Shown here one piece after another: positions 44,273-51,826 of a DNA stretch of 64,000 nucleotides. The first letter of the stretch is position 1; the number at the start of each line of letters is the position of its first letter. The notes under the pieces were generated by a model. It was not told the origin of the DNA, did not search any database, and was given only the letters and a program-made list of their open reading frames with translations. Source of the stretch: DASRSS01 sp963799045 (GTDB taxonomy: Bacteria > Actinomycetota > Actinomycetes > Mycobacteriales > Jatrophihabitantaceae); the NCBI GenBank assembly GCA_963799045.1, contig CAWCVN010000001.1, positions 310,001-374,000 of the forward strand, given 5' to 3'. The position numbers and the translations under genes were made by a program.

Positions 44273-45454
44273 TTAAGCCAGAAAGTCGCGCAGCACCTCC
44301 GAGCGCGACGGGTGGCGGAGCTTGGCCATCGTCTCGCGCTCGATCTGGCGGATCCGCTCGCGCGAGAGCTTGAACTCGCGGCCGATCTCGTCGAGGGTGC
44401 GCGGCTGGCTGCCGTCCAGGCCGTAGCGCATCCGTACGACCGCGGCCTCGCGCGCGTCGAGCGTGTCCAGGACCGCGCGGAGCTGTCCGCGCATGAACTG
44501 CTCCTCGACCGAGGCCTCGGCCGCCGCCGTGGTCTGCTCGTCGGCGATGAAGTCGCCCAGCGAGGCGTCGTCCTCGGCGCCGACCGTCTGGTCCAGGCTC
44601 ACCAGGTCGCGGGAGAGGTCGATCAGCTCGCGGACCCGCTCCTCGGTGATGTCCAGCTGCTCGGCGAGTTCGGCGTGGGAGACCTCGCGGCCGAGTTCCT
44701 GGCCGAGCTCGCGGCGCACCCGCTGCATCTTGTTCACCTGCTCGACGAGGTGGACCGGCAGCCGGATGGTGCGCGACTGGTCGGCCATGGCGCGGCTGAT
44801 CGCCTGGCGGATCCACCAGGTCGCGTAGGTGGAGAACTTGAAGCCCTTGGTGTAGTCGAACTTCTCGACGGCGCGGATCAGCCCGAGGTTGCCTTCCTGG
44901 ATGAGGTCCAGGAACGGCATGCCGTGACCGGTGTAGCGCTTGGCCAGCGAGACCACCAGCCGCAGGTTGGCCCGCAGCAGATGGTCCTTGGCGCGCTGAC
45001 CGTCCACGGCGACGGACCGCAGCTCACGCTTACGGGTGGCGCTGATGCGCCCGCCCTGTCCGAGCAGGTGCTCGGCGTACAGGCCGGCCTCGATGCGCTT
45101 GGCCAGCTCGACCTCGTCGGCTGCGGTGAGCAGCGCGACCTTGCCGATCTCGTTCAGGTAGACGCGCACCAGGTCGGCGGACGCGGCGACCTCGTCGAGG
45201 TCGCTCGACGCCGGCGGATCGTTCGGCGCAGCGGTGGGCGCGTCGTCGACCGCAGTGCTAGCGGCCGCCGTGGTCTCGAGTTCAGGCGCCGCCTCGGGGC
45301 GCTCGGCCGGCTGCCCGGCCCGGGCGCTGCGGTGCCCCCGTGTGGCGATGTGCGGTTCGGACGAGGCCGTGCGCGGGTTCGCCGCGCCGGTCTTGCGACG
45401 GGGCTGCGTGCGAGAAGACGTGCTGCGCGATGTAGTCACGATCGGTGAAACCAC
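44273..45454 (-). CDS. sigB: Principal-like sigma factor SigB (group 2)
   Basis: A 393-residue sigma-70 factor with regions 1.2 (DLVRVYLNEIGKVALLTAAD), 2 (LRLVVSLAKRYTGHGMPFLDLI; KFSTYATWWIRQAISRAMAD), 3 (LVEQVNKMQRVRRELGQELG) and 4 (RTLDEIGREFKLSRERIRQIE). It is closely similar to sigA at 53 kb but lacks the long Lys/Ala N-terminal extension, and its neighbour ideR marks it as the SigB/HrdA-type factor used in stress and stationary phase. The start is uncertain between GTG 45454 and GTG 45439. An ECF-type promoter lies about 60 bases upstream. Confidence 0.92.
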   Translation of the reverse strand: MVSPIVTTSRSTSSRTQPRRKTGAANPRTASSEPHIATRGHRSARAGQPAERPEAAPELETTAAASTAVDDAPTAAPNDPPASSDLDEVAASADLVRVYLNEIGKVALLTAADEVELAKRIEAGLYAEHLLGQGGRISATRKRELRSVAVDGQRAKDHLLRANLRLVVSLAKRYTGHGMPFLDLIQEGNLGLIRAVEKFDYTKGFKFSTYATWWIRQAISRAMADQSRTIRLPVHLVEQVNKMQRVRRELGQELGREVSHAELAEQLDITEERVRELIDLSRDLVSLDQTVGAEDDASLGDFIADEQTTAAAEASVEEQFMRGQLRAVLDTLDAREAAVVRMRYGLDGSQPRTLDEIGREFKLSRERIRQIERETMAKLRHPSRSEVLRDFLA

Positions 45455-45513
45455 CTCGTTGTCGGTGCTACCCCGCACTTCGTGGTGCCGGGGCTGGTCG
45501 GTTCACCCAGTAG

Positions 45514-45541
45514 AACGTGTGCGACTAGGGCCAATGTTCCC
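45514..45541 (-). promoter_or_regulatory. ECF (SigR/SigH/SigE-type) promoter of sigB
   Basis: Minus strand GGGAAC (45536-45541), 18-base spacer, CGTT (45514-45517). This is the consensus of oxidative and heat stress ECF factors of actinobacteria. Mycobacterial sigB is driven by SigE/SigH from the same kind of site. Confidence 0.65.
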
Positions 45542-45643
45542 GTTACCCGCGGTTTGCATATCCAGCGCTCAGGTACGGCTTAGCTCCCCGGCGGCACCCG
45601 AACCCCCGTTTCGGTGCCCCGACGAGATCATCGGCACATCCGG

Positions 45644-46069
45644 TCATGACTCAAGCAGCAGTGTGACCGGGCCGTCGTTGACGAGCTCCACGGCCATGTC
45701 GGCCCCGAATCGCCCGGTCGCCGCGGTCGCGCCCCGGGCCCGCAGCTCGGCCACGAAGCGGTCGACCAGCGGCTCGGCGACCGGCCCCGGGGCCGCGGCC
45801 GACCAGGACGGGCGCCGCCCCTTGCGGGTGTCGGCGTAGAGGGTGAACTGGCTCACCACCAGGACGGCGGCACCGGGCACATCGGCGACCGACAGCTCGT
45901 CACGCAGGATCCGCAGTGTGTGCACCTTGCGGGCGAGCGCGACCGCCTGCGCGGTGCTGTCGGCGTGGGTGACGCCGAGCAGCACCAACAGGCCCGGCCC
46001 GATCTCGCCGACGACCTCCGCGTCGACGCAGACCGCGGCCCGGCTGACCCGTTGGACCACCGCTCTCAT
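45644..46069 (-). CDS. dtd: D-aminoacyl-tRNA deacylase
   Basis: DTD removes D-amino acids (and glycine from tRNA-Ala) from charged tRNAs. The 141-residue protein has all family blocks: MRAVVQRVSRAAV, GPGLLVLLGVTH, LRIL.D, the active-site SQFTLYADTRKGRRPSW and the C-terminal GPVTLLLES with the Gly-Pro motif (NDGPVT). ATG 46069 follows GAGGG. The methyltransferase gene ends 10 bases upstream, so they are probably cotranscribed. Confidence 0.96.
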   Translation of the reverse strand: MRAVVQRVSRAAVCVDAEVVGEIGPGLLVLLGVTHADSTAQAVALARKVHTLRILRDELSVADVPGAAVLVVSQFTLYADTRKGRRPSWSAAAPGPVAEPLVDRFVAELRARGATAATGRFGADMAVELVNDGPVTLLLES

Positions 46070-46079
46070 GCAGCTGCCC

Positions 46080-47597
46080 TCATTCCGGCTCGGGAAGCAG
46101 GAACCCGCGCGCGACAAGATCGCGCACGACCGGTAGCAACGCGGCGGCGACCTCGCCCGATTCCCGGCCGAGCGCCGCGGCGAGCACGGCGACAGGGGCG
46201 GCGAGGGGGGTGGATCCGTCACAGGCAGCGGCCAGTCCGGCGAGCGCGTCGTCGACGTCCACCTCCCACCGCATGCCGTGCGACTGGCGCAGCCGGCTGC
46301 GCGCCGTCTGCCAGCCCGTGCCCGGCGCCAGCAGGTCGTCGCGGACGCGCACCACGCCGTCGGCGCAGCGCAGCCGCGCGGCCAGCACCTGCTCGTCGTC
46401 GTGGGCGGCCAGCCAGCGGGCCCGTCTCACCCAGCCGGGAAGGTGCGCGCCGGCCGGCTGCTCGATCGCCTGCGGGACGTCCTCGCAGCGCACGGTCGGC
46501 GACACCGCGTCGGTCCGCCACAGCGTCACCAGGCCCATGCCGACGGCGGCCACGCCGGCGGTGTCGAACCAGTCCATCCATTCGGTGTAGCGCGCCGACC
46601 AGCTGGGGGAGCCGGGCTGTTCGCCCGCGTCGCGCAGCCACATCGAGACGTACTCGCCGGGTTCGGCGATCTCGCGCTGCCAGACCCAGGCGTCGCAGCC
46701 GCGGCCGGCCAGCCAGCCGGACACCCGGTCGCGCCAATCGGAGGTGCCCGCCGGGATGATCCAGTTCGCGAGCAGCTGGCCGACGCCGCCCTGCGTGAGG
46801 TGGTCCGGCAGGCGGCGCAGCAGGGTCTCGGTGACCGCGTCGCCGGCCAGTCCGCTATCGCGGTAGTCGTAGCGGCCTCGTGACGTGCCGGGCGAGACGA
46901 CGAACGGCGGGTTCGCGACGACGAGGTCGAAACGGTCACCGGCCACCGGCTCGAGCAGCGAGCCGCTGCGAAGCTGCCAGCTCTGCCCGCTTAGCGCGGC
47001 CGTCGTCGCCGCGAGCCGCAGGGCGCGCGCGCTGACGTCGGTCGCCGTGACCGACGCGCAATGCTCGCTCAGGTGCAGCGCCTGCACGCCGCTGCCGGTC
47101 CCGAGGTCGAGCGCCCGCCCGACCGGCGCCCGGTCGGTCGCCTGGGCGAGCGTCAGCGATGCGGCACCGATGCCGAGCACGTGGTCGGCGGCGAGCGGTC
47201 CGGGGCGCACGTCGCTTCCGAAGTCCGAGACGACCCACCAGCACCTGTGCTGGTGCGCCGCCGCGTACGGGCGGACCTCCAGCGCCGCGCGTACCTGCCC
47301 GCCGCGCGTGGCGAGCAGCGGCTCGGCGTGTACGGGGTCGAGGGGCGCCAGTGCCGCGCGAGCCTGGTCCAGCGGCACCGGCAGGCCGAGCAGGAACAGC
47401 CGGATCAGCCCGGAGAGCCGGTCCTCGCCCAGCGTCCGCTCGACACCGGCGAGGTCGGCACGCTGGTGCGCTGCCCGGCCGATCGGCCCGAGCCGTTCCT
47501 GCACCGCGTCCGGCGTGAACTCGGCAAGCGCGCTCGAGAGCTCGGCGAGACGCCGCTCGTCGAGGATCGGGCCGGGCCCGGCGGGGAAGGGGCGCAC
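46080..47597 (-). CDS. SAM-dependent methyltransferase (HemK/RsmC-like)
   Basis: A 505-residue protein with an N-terminal helical domain (RRLAELSSALAEFTPDAVQE), a Rossmann-type SAM site (GRALDLGTGSGVQALHLS; ATDVSARALRLA) and the VVANPPFVVSPG motif, which marks enzymes methylating amide or ring nitrogens (HemK/PrmC, RsmC). The C-terminal 180 residues (MGLVTLWRTD...DDEQVLAARLRCADGV) are specific to the actinobacterial family (DUF7059/DUF7782). Target unknown; nucleic acid or protein glutamine is possible. GTG 47597 is the likely start. It is transcribed divergently from DUF3099. Confidence 0.82.
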   Translation of the reverse strand: MRPFPAGPGPILDERRLAELSSALAEFTPDAVQERLGPIGRAAHQRADLAGVERTLGEDRLSGLIRLFLLGLPVPLDQARAALAPLDPVHAEPLLATRGGQVRAALEVRPYAAAHQHRCWWVVSDFGSDVRPGPLAADHVLGIGAASLTLAQATDRAPVGRALDLGTGSGVQALHLSEHCASVTATDVSARALRLAATTAALSGQSWQLRSGSLLEPVAGDRFDLVVANPPFVVSPGTSRGRYDYRDSGLAGDAVTETLLRRLPDHLTQGGVGQLLANWIIPAGTSDWRDRVSGWLAGRGCDAWVWQREIAEPGEYVSMWLRDAGEQPGSPSWSARYTEWMDWFDTAGVAAVGMGLVTLWRTDAVSPTVRCEDVPQAIEQPAGAHLPGWVRRARWLAAHDDEQVLAARLRCADGVVRVRDDLLAPGTGWQTARSRLRQSHGMRWEVDVDDALAGLAAACDGSTPLAAPVAVLAAALGRESGEVAAALLPVVRDLVARGFLLPEPE

Positions 47598-47657
47598 GCA
47601 CCCATCCTTTCCGACTGCGAGAGTTTCAATTCGGCCGGGCGGTGGGAGTATGGATAG

Positions 47658-47978
47658 ATGCGCCTTGTCCACCCGCATCGCGCGGCGCTCATCACCACCG
47701 CTCCGGAGAGCGCCGACGAGGAGTACGAGCGCCGGCGCAAGCGCTACGCGATCATGATGGCGGTGCGTGGCGCCTGCGTGCTCGCGGCCGCCCTGACCTA
47801 CCGGGTGTCGATCATCCTGGCGCTCGTCTGCCTGCTCGCCGGGGCCGTTCTGCCGTGGTGTGCGGTGATCCTCGCCAACGACGGCCCGCCCAAGCGGAAG
47901 GTCAAGGATCTGGGCGGGCTGGCCAACCACGAACGCCGGCTGCCGCCGGGCGACTCCGCCCGCACGATCGACCAGTGA
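47658..47978 (+). CDS. DUF3099 family membrane protein
   Basis: A 106-residue protein: ITTAPESADEEYERRRKRYAIMM leads into two adjoining membrane spans (VRGACVLAAALTY; IILALVCLLAGAVLPWCAVIL), with a polar tail. This is the layout of the actinobacterial DUF3099 family, function unknown. DUF3039 follows 27 bases later. Confidence 0.85.
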   Translation: MRLVHPHRAALITTAPESADEEYERRRKRYAIMMAVRGACVLAAALTYRVSIILALVCLLAGAVLPWCAVILANDGPPKRKVKDLGGLANHERRLPPGDSARTIDQ

Positions 47979-47992
47979 CACCGGGCCGGTGG

Positions 47993-47998
47993 CACAAT
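47993..47998 (+). promoter_or_regulatory. -10 element CACAAT of a leaderless start
   Basis: CACAAT ends 7 bases before GTG 48006. It differs from TANNNT at the first base. Confidence 0.35.
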
Positions 47999-48005
47999 CG
48001 GGGCC

Positions 48006-48227
48006 GTGACCGATACTCAGATCCTCGAGCAGCCACAGACCTCCGACACCGACACCGGTGACGAGCTGTTCCACTACGTGCGCAAGGGAAAGATCGCCGA
48101 GAGCGCGGTCACGGGCACCATGGTCGAGGCGCTGTGCGGCGAGGTGTTCCCGGTGACGAAGGCGCCCAAGCCGGGTTCGCCGGTGTGCCCGCGTTGCAAG
48201 GAGATCTACGAGAACCTGCCGGGCTGA
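48006..48227 (+). CDS. DUF3039 family protein
   Basis: A 73-residue acidic protein: GDELFHYVRKGKIAESAVTG, TMVEALCGEVFPV and SPVCPRCKEIYENL. The His (FHYV), the Cys of ALCGE and the CPRC pair could bind one metal, as in small zinc ribbons. DUF3039 is confined to actinobacteria and has no assigned role. Confidence 0.88.
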   Translation: MTDTQILEQPQTSDTDTGDELFHYVRKGKIAESAVTGTMVEALCGEVFPVTKAPKPGSPVCPRCKEIYENLPG

Positions 48228-48240
48228 CCCGGGCCGTCCG

Positions 48241-49263
48241 CTAGCGGTCTCGCCTCGGCCACTGCTCGGCGCGCGCCCGGCCGCGCCGCCGTGTCCCGAT
48301 GACCTCGTCGCTGACTTCGGCAGGCGGCCGGTCGCCGTGGTCGATGTGTTGCCAGCCGCGGGGGTCGAGCAGCCGAGGCCGCTTGACCGGTGCCGGTGAC
48401 ACGTGCTCGATCGCCGCGTTGAACTCCGCGCCGAGCAGCACGCCCAACGCGAGCACGAAGAAGTACAGCAGCGCCGCGATGGGGGTCGCGAGGGTCGCGT
48501 AGGCGTGGTTGTGGTCGAGGATGAACGAGATGTACGCGCGCAGCCCGACCGATCCACCGAGGAAGACCGCGATCGCGAGTACCGCGCCGGGAGCGCCGCG
48601 CCACCACGGCAGCCGCCGCGGCGGCGCGAGCCGGTAGAACGTCGTCAGGCCGACGAACAGCAGCGCCACCAGTACCGGGTAGTACCCGATCGAGATGAGC
48701 GTGCCCACCGTGTCCTTCCAGCGGTCGGGTACCGCGTCGCGCAGCAGTTCGGGGCCCAGCACCAGCATCGGCAGCAGGATCACGCCGAAGATCACCGATC
48801 CGAGGAACAGCCACAGCGCCAGCAGCCTGCTGTGCACCGCACCGCGCAGGTCGCGCATGCCGTAGGCGATGGTGATCGTGTTGACGAAGGTCGCCGTGGC
48901 GGACGATCCGGCCCACAGCGCGAGGACGAAGCCGATGCTGATGATGTCGGGACGCCCGGCGTGCAGCACCTCGTGCAGCATCGGGTGGATCACCTGGTCG
49001 CTGACCTGATGGCTGAGCGCGCGTCCGAGCGTGCTCTCGATCTGGCGCTCGGTGCGATTCGCCGTCGAGGCACCGAACCACCGGGAGACGTAGCCGAGCG
49101 TGGCGACCAGCGCGAGGAACAGCGAGGGCAGGCTCAGCATCTGCCAGAACGCGGCCTCCGCGGACAACCCCAGCACCCGGTCGTGCCACGCCTGCGCCAC
49201 GGTGCGCCGCAGCAGGTACGGCAGGTGGCGAAGGGCGCGCACCGCGCGCCGACCGGGAATCAC
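48241..49263 (-). CDS. YihY/BrkB family membrane protein
   Basis: A 340-residue protein with six predicted spans, of the BrkB/YihY family (once called ribonuclease BN). Typical parts are RVLGLSAEAAFWQMLSLPSLFLAL near the start, WAGSSATATFVNTITIAYGM and ALLYFFVLALGVLLGAEFNAA near the end; the E and GAEFNA motifs are family hallmarks. Transport or envelope roles have been proposed. The cytoplasmic tail is Arg-rich. Confidence 0.87.
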   Translation of the reverse strand: MIPGRRAVRALRHLPYLLRRTVAQAWHDRVLGLSAEAAFWQMLSLPSLFLALVATLGYVSRWFGASTANRTERQIESTLGRALSHQVSDQVIHPMLHEVLHAGRPDIISIGFVLALWAGSSATATFVNTITIAYGMRDLRGAVHSRLLALWLFLGSVIFGVILLPMLVLGPELLRDAVPDRWKDTVGTLISIGYYPVLVALLFVGLTTFYRLAPPRRLPWWRGAPGAVLAIAVFLGGSVGLRAYISFILDHNHAYATLATPIAALLYFFVLALGVLLGAEFNAAIEHVSPAPVKRPRLLDPRGWQHIDHGDRPPAEVSDEVIGTRRRGRARAEQWPRRDR

Positions 49264-49484
49264 GAGACACCAGTGTGCCCGTGCCGGGGGTGCGCCGCCG
49301 CGTCGACCGTGTTCCCGCGTGTTGCACGCGATCCGCGGGCGTGCCGCGCGGCACCGTGTCCGCGCCGGCGGTTAGGGTGGCGGGCAGATGCCCTGCGGCC
49401 GACGCCTCGGGGCATCTCGTCACGATCGGGGCACGGATTGCCGTGCCCGGTCGGTCAGCGAGCAGAGTCGGTGAGGAGGAGACC

Positions 49485-51224
49485 GTGGCTGCGCCGCGCG
49501 AGCTGCCCGGGTCGCGACAAGCGTCGGACGGGGCGTTGCGGGCGTGGCAGCGCGAAGCCCTGGCCGTCTACGAGGCCCAGAACCCGCGCCGCGACTTCCT
49601 GGTCACCGCGACACCCGGTGCCGGCAAGACGCGGTTCGCCCTCGCCCTGGCCGCGCGACTGCTCGCGCGCAGGGCGATCGACCGGCTGATCGTCGTGTGC
49701 CCGACCGACCACCTCCGCACCCAGTGGGCCGACGCGGCCGGGCGGGCCGGCATCCCGCTCGACGCCGCCCTGTCCAACTCGATCGGGCCGGTGCGGCCGG
49801 ATCTCGTCGGCTACGTGACCACCTACGCCCAGGTGGCCGGCAAGCCCGCGCTGCACGCCGCCCGCACGAACGCCAAGCGCAGCCTGGTGATCCTGGACGA
49901 GGTGCATCACGCGGGGGACGGGCTGTCCTGGGGGGAGGCGGTGGCCGCGGCGTTCGACCAGGCCGCCCGGCGGCTGTGCCTGACCGGCACACCGTTTCGT
50001 ACCCGGCCCGACGAGCGCATCCCGTTCGTACGTTACGAGCCCGACGCCGACGGCAGCGAGCGAAGCAGCGCCGACTACACCTACGGCTACCGCGAAGCCC
50101 TCCGCGACGGCGTCGTGCGGCCGGTGGTGTTCGCGGCCTACACGGGCACGTCGCGCTGGCGCAACAGCGCGGGCGAGGTGATCGCGGCCTCGCTGTCCGG
50201 GGCGGGTACCAAGCGCACCGAGACGACCGCATGGCGCACCGCGCTGAACCCGAAGGGCAGGTGGGTGCCGCACGTCATCGCCGCGATGGACGAGCGGATC
50301 AGCCATCTTCGCGCGACCGGCATGCCTGACGCCGCCGGGCTGGTGCTGGCCAGCGACCAGGACGACGCGCGCGCCTACGCCGGCATCGTCGAGCGGGTCA
50401 CCGGGCACCGGCCGGTCGTGATCCTGTCCGACGATCCGAAGGCGAGCGAGAAGATCGGCGCCTTCGCGGCCGGGCGCGAACGGATCGCGGTGTGCGTGCG
50501 TATGGTCTCCGAGGGCGTCGACGTTCCGCGGGCGGCGTGCCTGGCCTGGATGACGTCCTACCGCACCCCGCTGTTCTTCGCGCAGGGCGTGGGCCGGGTT
50601 GTGCGTGCCCGGGGCCGGCAGGAGACGGCGACGGTGTTCCTTCCGGCGGTGCGCCCGCTGCTCGCGCTGGCCGCCGAGCTGGAGCAGGAGCGCAACCACG
50701 TCATCCCGCCGCCGTCGGACCGCGGCGACGACCTGCTCGACATGGAGCGCGGCGAGCCCGAACCCGGCGAGACGGAGCGCAACGAGCTCGTCGACGCCGA
50801 CGCTGCCTTCGCGCACCTTCTGCACGCCGGGCGCGCGGTCGTGGCCGAGGCGGGGCCGGTCGGCGAGCTGACCGAGGAGGACGAGGACTTCCTCGGCCTG
50901 CCCGGCATCCTGACGCCCGAGCAGATGGCGACCCTGCTGGCCCGCCGTGACCGCCACGCCCGCAGCCGGGCGGCGGGGGCCGGCGCACCCGGCACCGACC
51001 CGCCCCGGCCGTCCGGCGAGGCGGTGGCCTGGCGGGCAGGTGCGGAGCTGCGCCGGGAGGTCAACCGCCTGGTCGGCGTCCTCGCCGCGCGTCAGGGCAT
51101 CCCGCACGGCCAGATCCACGCCCAGCTCCGCCGGGCAGTGCCCGGGCCGGCCTCGGCGGCGGCCAGCGCGGAGGTCCTCGAGCGCCGCCGGGACCACCTG
51201 ATGGAGATGCTCGGTGGCGGCTGA
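49485..51224 (+). CDS. DEAD/DEAH box (SF2) helicase
   Basis: A 579-residue SF2 ATPase. RAWQREALAVYEAQNPRRDF (Q-like), Walker A TPGAGKTRFALALA, motif II DEVHHA (DEAH-type, DEVH), motif III LTGTPFR, motif V RMVSEGVDVPRA and motif VI QGVGRVVRARGR are all present, then a helical C-terminal part with low conservation. GTG 49485 follows GAGGAGGA. It lies between sigB and sigA in many actinobacteria and is restriction-helicase-like; its substrate is unknown. Confidence 0.88.
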   Translation: MAAPRELPGSRQASDGALRAWQREALAVYEAQNPRRDFLVTATPGAGKTRFALALAARLLARRAIDRLIVVCPTDHLRTQWADAAGRAGIPLDAALSNSIGPVRPDLVGYVTTYAQVAGKPALHAARTNAKRSLVILDEVHHAGDGLSWGEAVAAAFDQAARRLCLTGTPFRTRPDERIPFVRYEPDADGSERSSADYTYGYREALRDGVVRPVVFAAYTGTSRWRNSAGEVIAASLSGAGTKRTETTAWRTALNPKGRWVPHVIAAMDERISHLRATGMPDAAGLVLASDQDDARAYAGIVERVTGHRPVVILSDDPKASEKIGAFAAGRERIAVCVRMVSEGVDVPRAACLAWMTSYRTPLFFAQGVGRVVRARGRQETATVFLPAVRPLLALAAELEQERNHVIPPPSDRGDDLLDMERGEPEPGETERNELVDADAAFAHLLHAGRAVVAEAGPVGELTEEDEDFLGLPGILTPEQMATLLARRDRHARSRAAGAGAPGTDPPRPSGEAVAWRAGAELRREVNRLVGVLAARQGIPHGQIHAQLRRAVPGPASAAASAEVLERRRDHLMEMLGGG

Positions 51225-51348
51225 AGCCGGCGCGCAGCGGCGTGGGCGCCGATCACGCTCAGGGCGAACGTCGGAATCGTCGTGGCTGGCCTGCCTCGTT
51301 GGACCCAGCGAAAGGGGAAAAACAATCGCTCCGGATCCCGGAATCCGG

Positions 51349-51495
51349 ATGCCGATAGGTAAGCAAGTGCACATCTCTCGGGGTGTCGCCACCGGCTTGG
51401 ATAATGAGGTGGTTTGGTGGAGCCCGGAGGAGCACCATGGACGGTCCCGCCCGCGGGGCCGGACACGAGAGCAGGGAAATGAGGTGCCAACGTGA
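51349..51495 (+). CDS. Possible small ORF coupled to the DUF7455 gene
   Basis: A 48-codon frame from ATG 51349 (MPIGKQVHISRGVATGLDNE...EQGNEVPT) ends with a TGA that overlaps the GTG of the DUF7455 gene (GTGA, 51492-51495). The leader is less GC-rich than its surroundings. No ribosome-binding site or known domain is seen, so it may be chance or a translated leader. Confidence 0.3.
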   Translation: MPIGKQVHISRGVATGLDNEVVWWSPEEHHGRSRPRGRTREQGNEVPT

Positions 51496-51725
51496 CGACG
51501 ACCCCCGTGATCGCCGCCCGTCCGCTGACCGCCGTCGACCGCTGCGACCGCTGCGGCGCGCAGGCCTACGTCCGCGCCGTGCTCGCTTCCGGCTCTGACC
51601 TGCTCTTCTGCGCGCACCACTGGCACGCCAACGAAGACGCCCTGCGCGACATCGCGATCGACGTACACCAGGAACTGCACCGGCTGGCCGACGTCCCTGC
51701 AACCGCGGCCCCTGACGAGCGCTGA
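51492..51725 (+). CDS. DUF7455 family zinc-ribbon-like protein
   Basis: A 77-residue protein: TAVDRCDRCGAQAYVRAVLASG, DLLFCAHHWHANEDALRDIA. Cys-x2-Cys and Cys-x2-His are spaced as a single zinc site. The family occurs next to sigA in many actinobacteria; no function is known. GTG 51492 has GAGGTG upstream. Its stop codon lies inside a 10-bp tandem repeat. Confidence 0.85.
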   Translation: MTTTPVIAARPLTAVDRCDRCGAQAYVRAVLASGSDLLFCAHHWHANEDALRDIAIDVHQELHRLADVPATAAPDER

Positions 51726-51770
51726 CGAGCGCTGACGAGCGCTGACGAGCGCTGACGAGCGCTGACGAGG
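51711..51770 (+). repeat. 10-bp tandem repeat (GCTGACGAGC, six copies)
   Basis: Five units GCTGACGAGC run from 51721 to 51770 (the last ends in G), preceded by a variant CCTGACGAGC at 51711. The first full unit supplies the TGA of the DUF7455 gene; the 10-base period puts TGA in all three frames. Confidence 0.9.
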
Positions 51771-51813
51771 CTTTCTGACCGTTCGGTGGACACAGGACCC
51801 GGCGCCGCTCCTG

Positions 51814-51819
51814 CATAAT
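51814..51819 (+). promoter_or_regulatory. -10 element CATAAT of a leaderless start
   Basis: CATAAT ends 7 bases before GTG 51827; no ribosome-binding site. Confidence 0.45.
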
Positions 51820-51826
51820 CCGGCCC

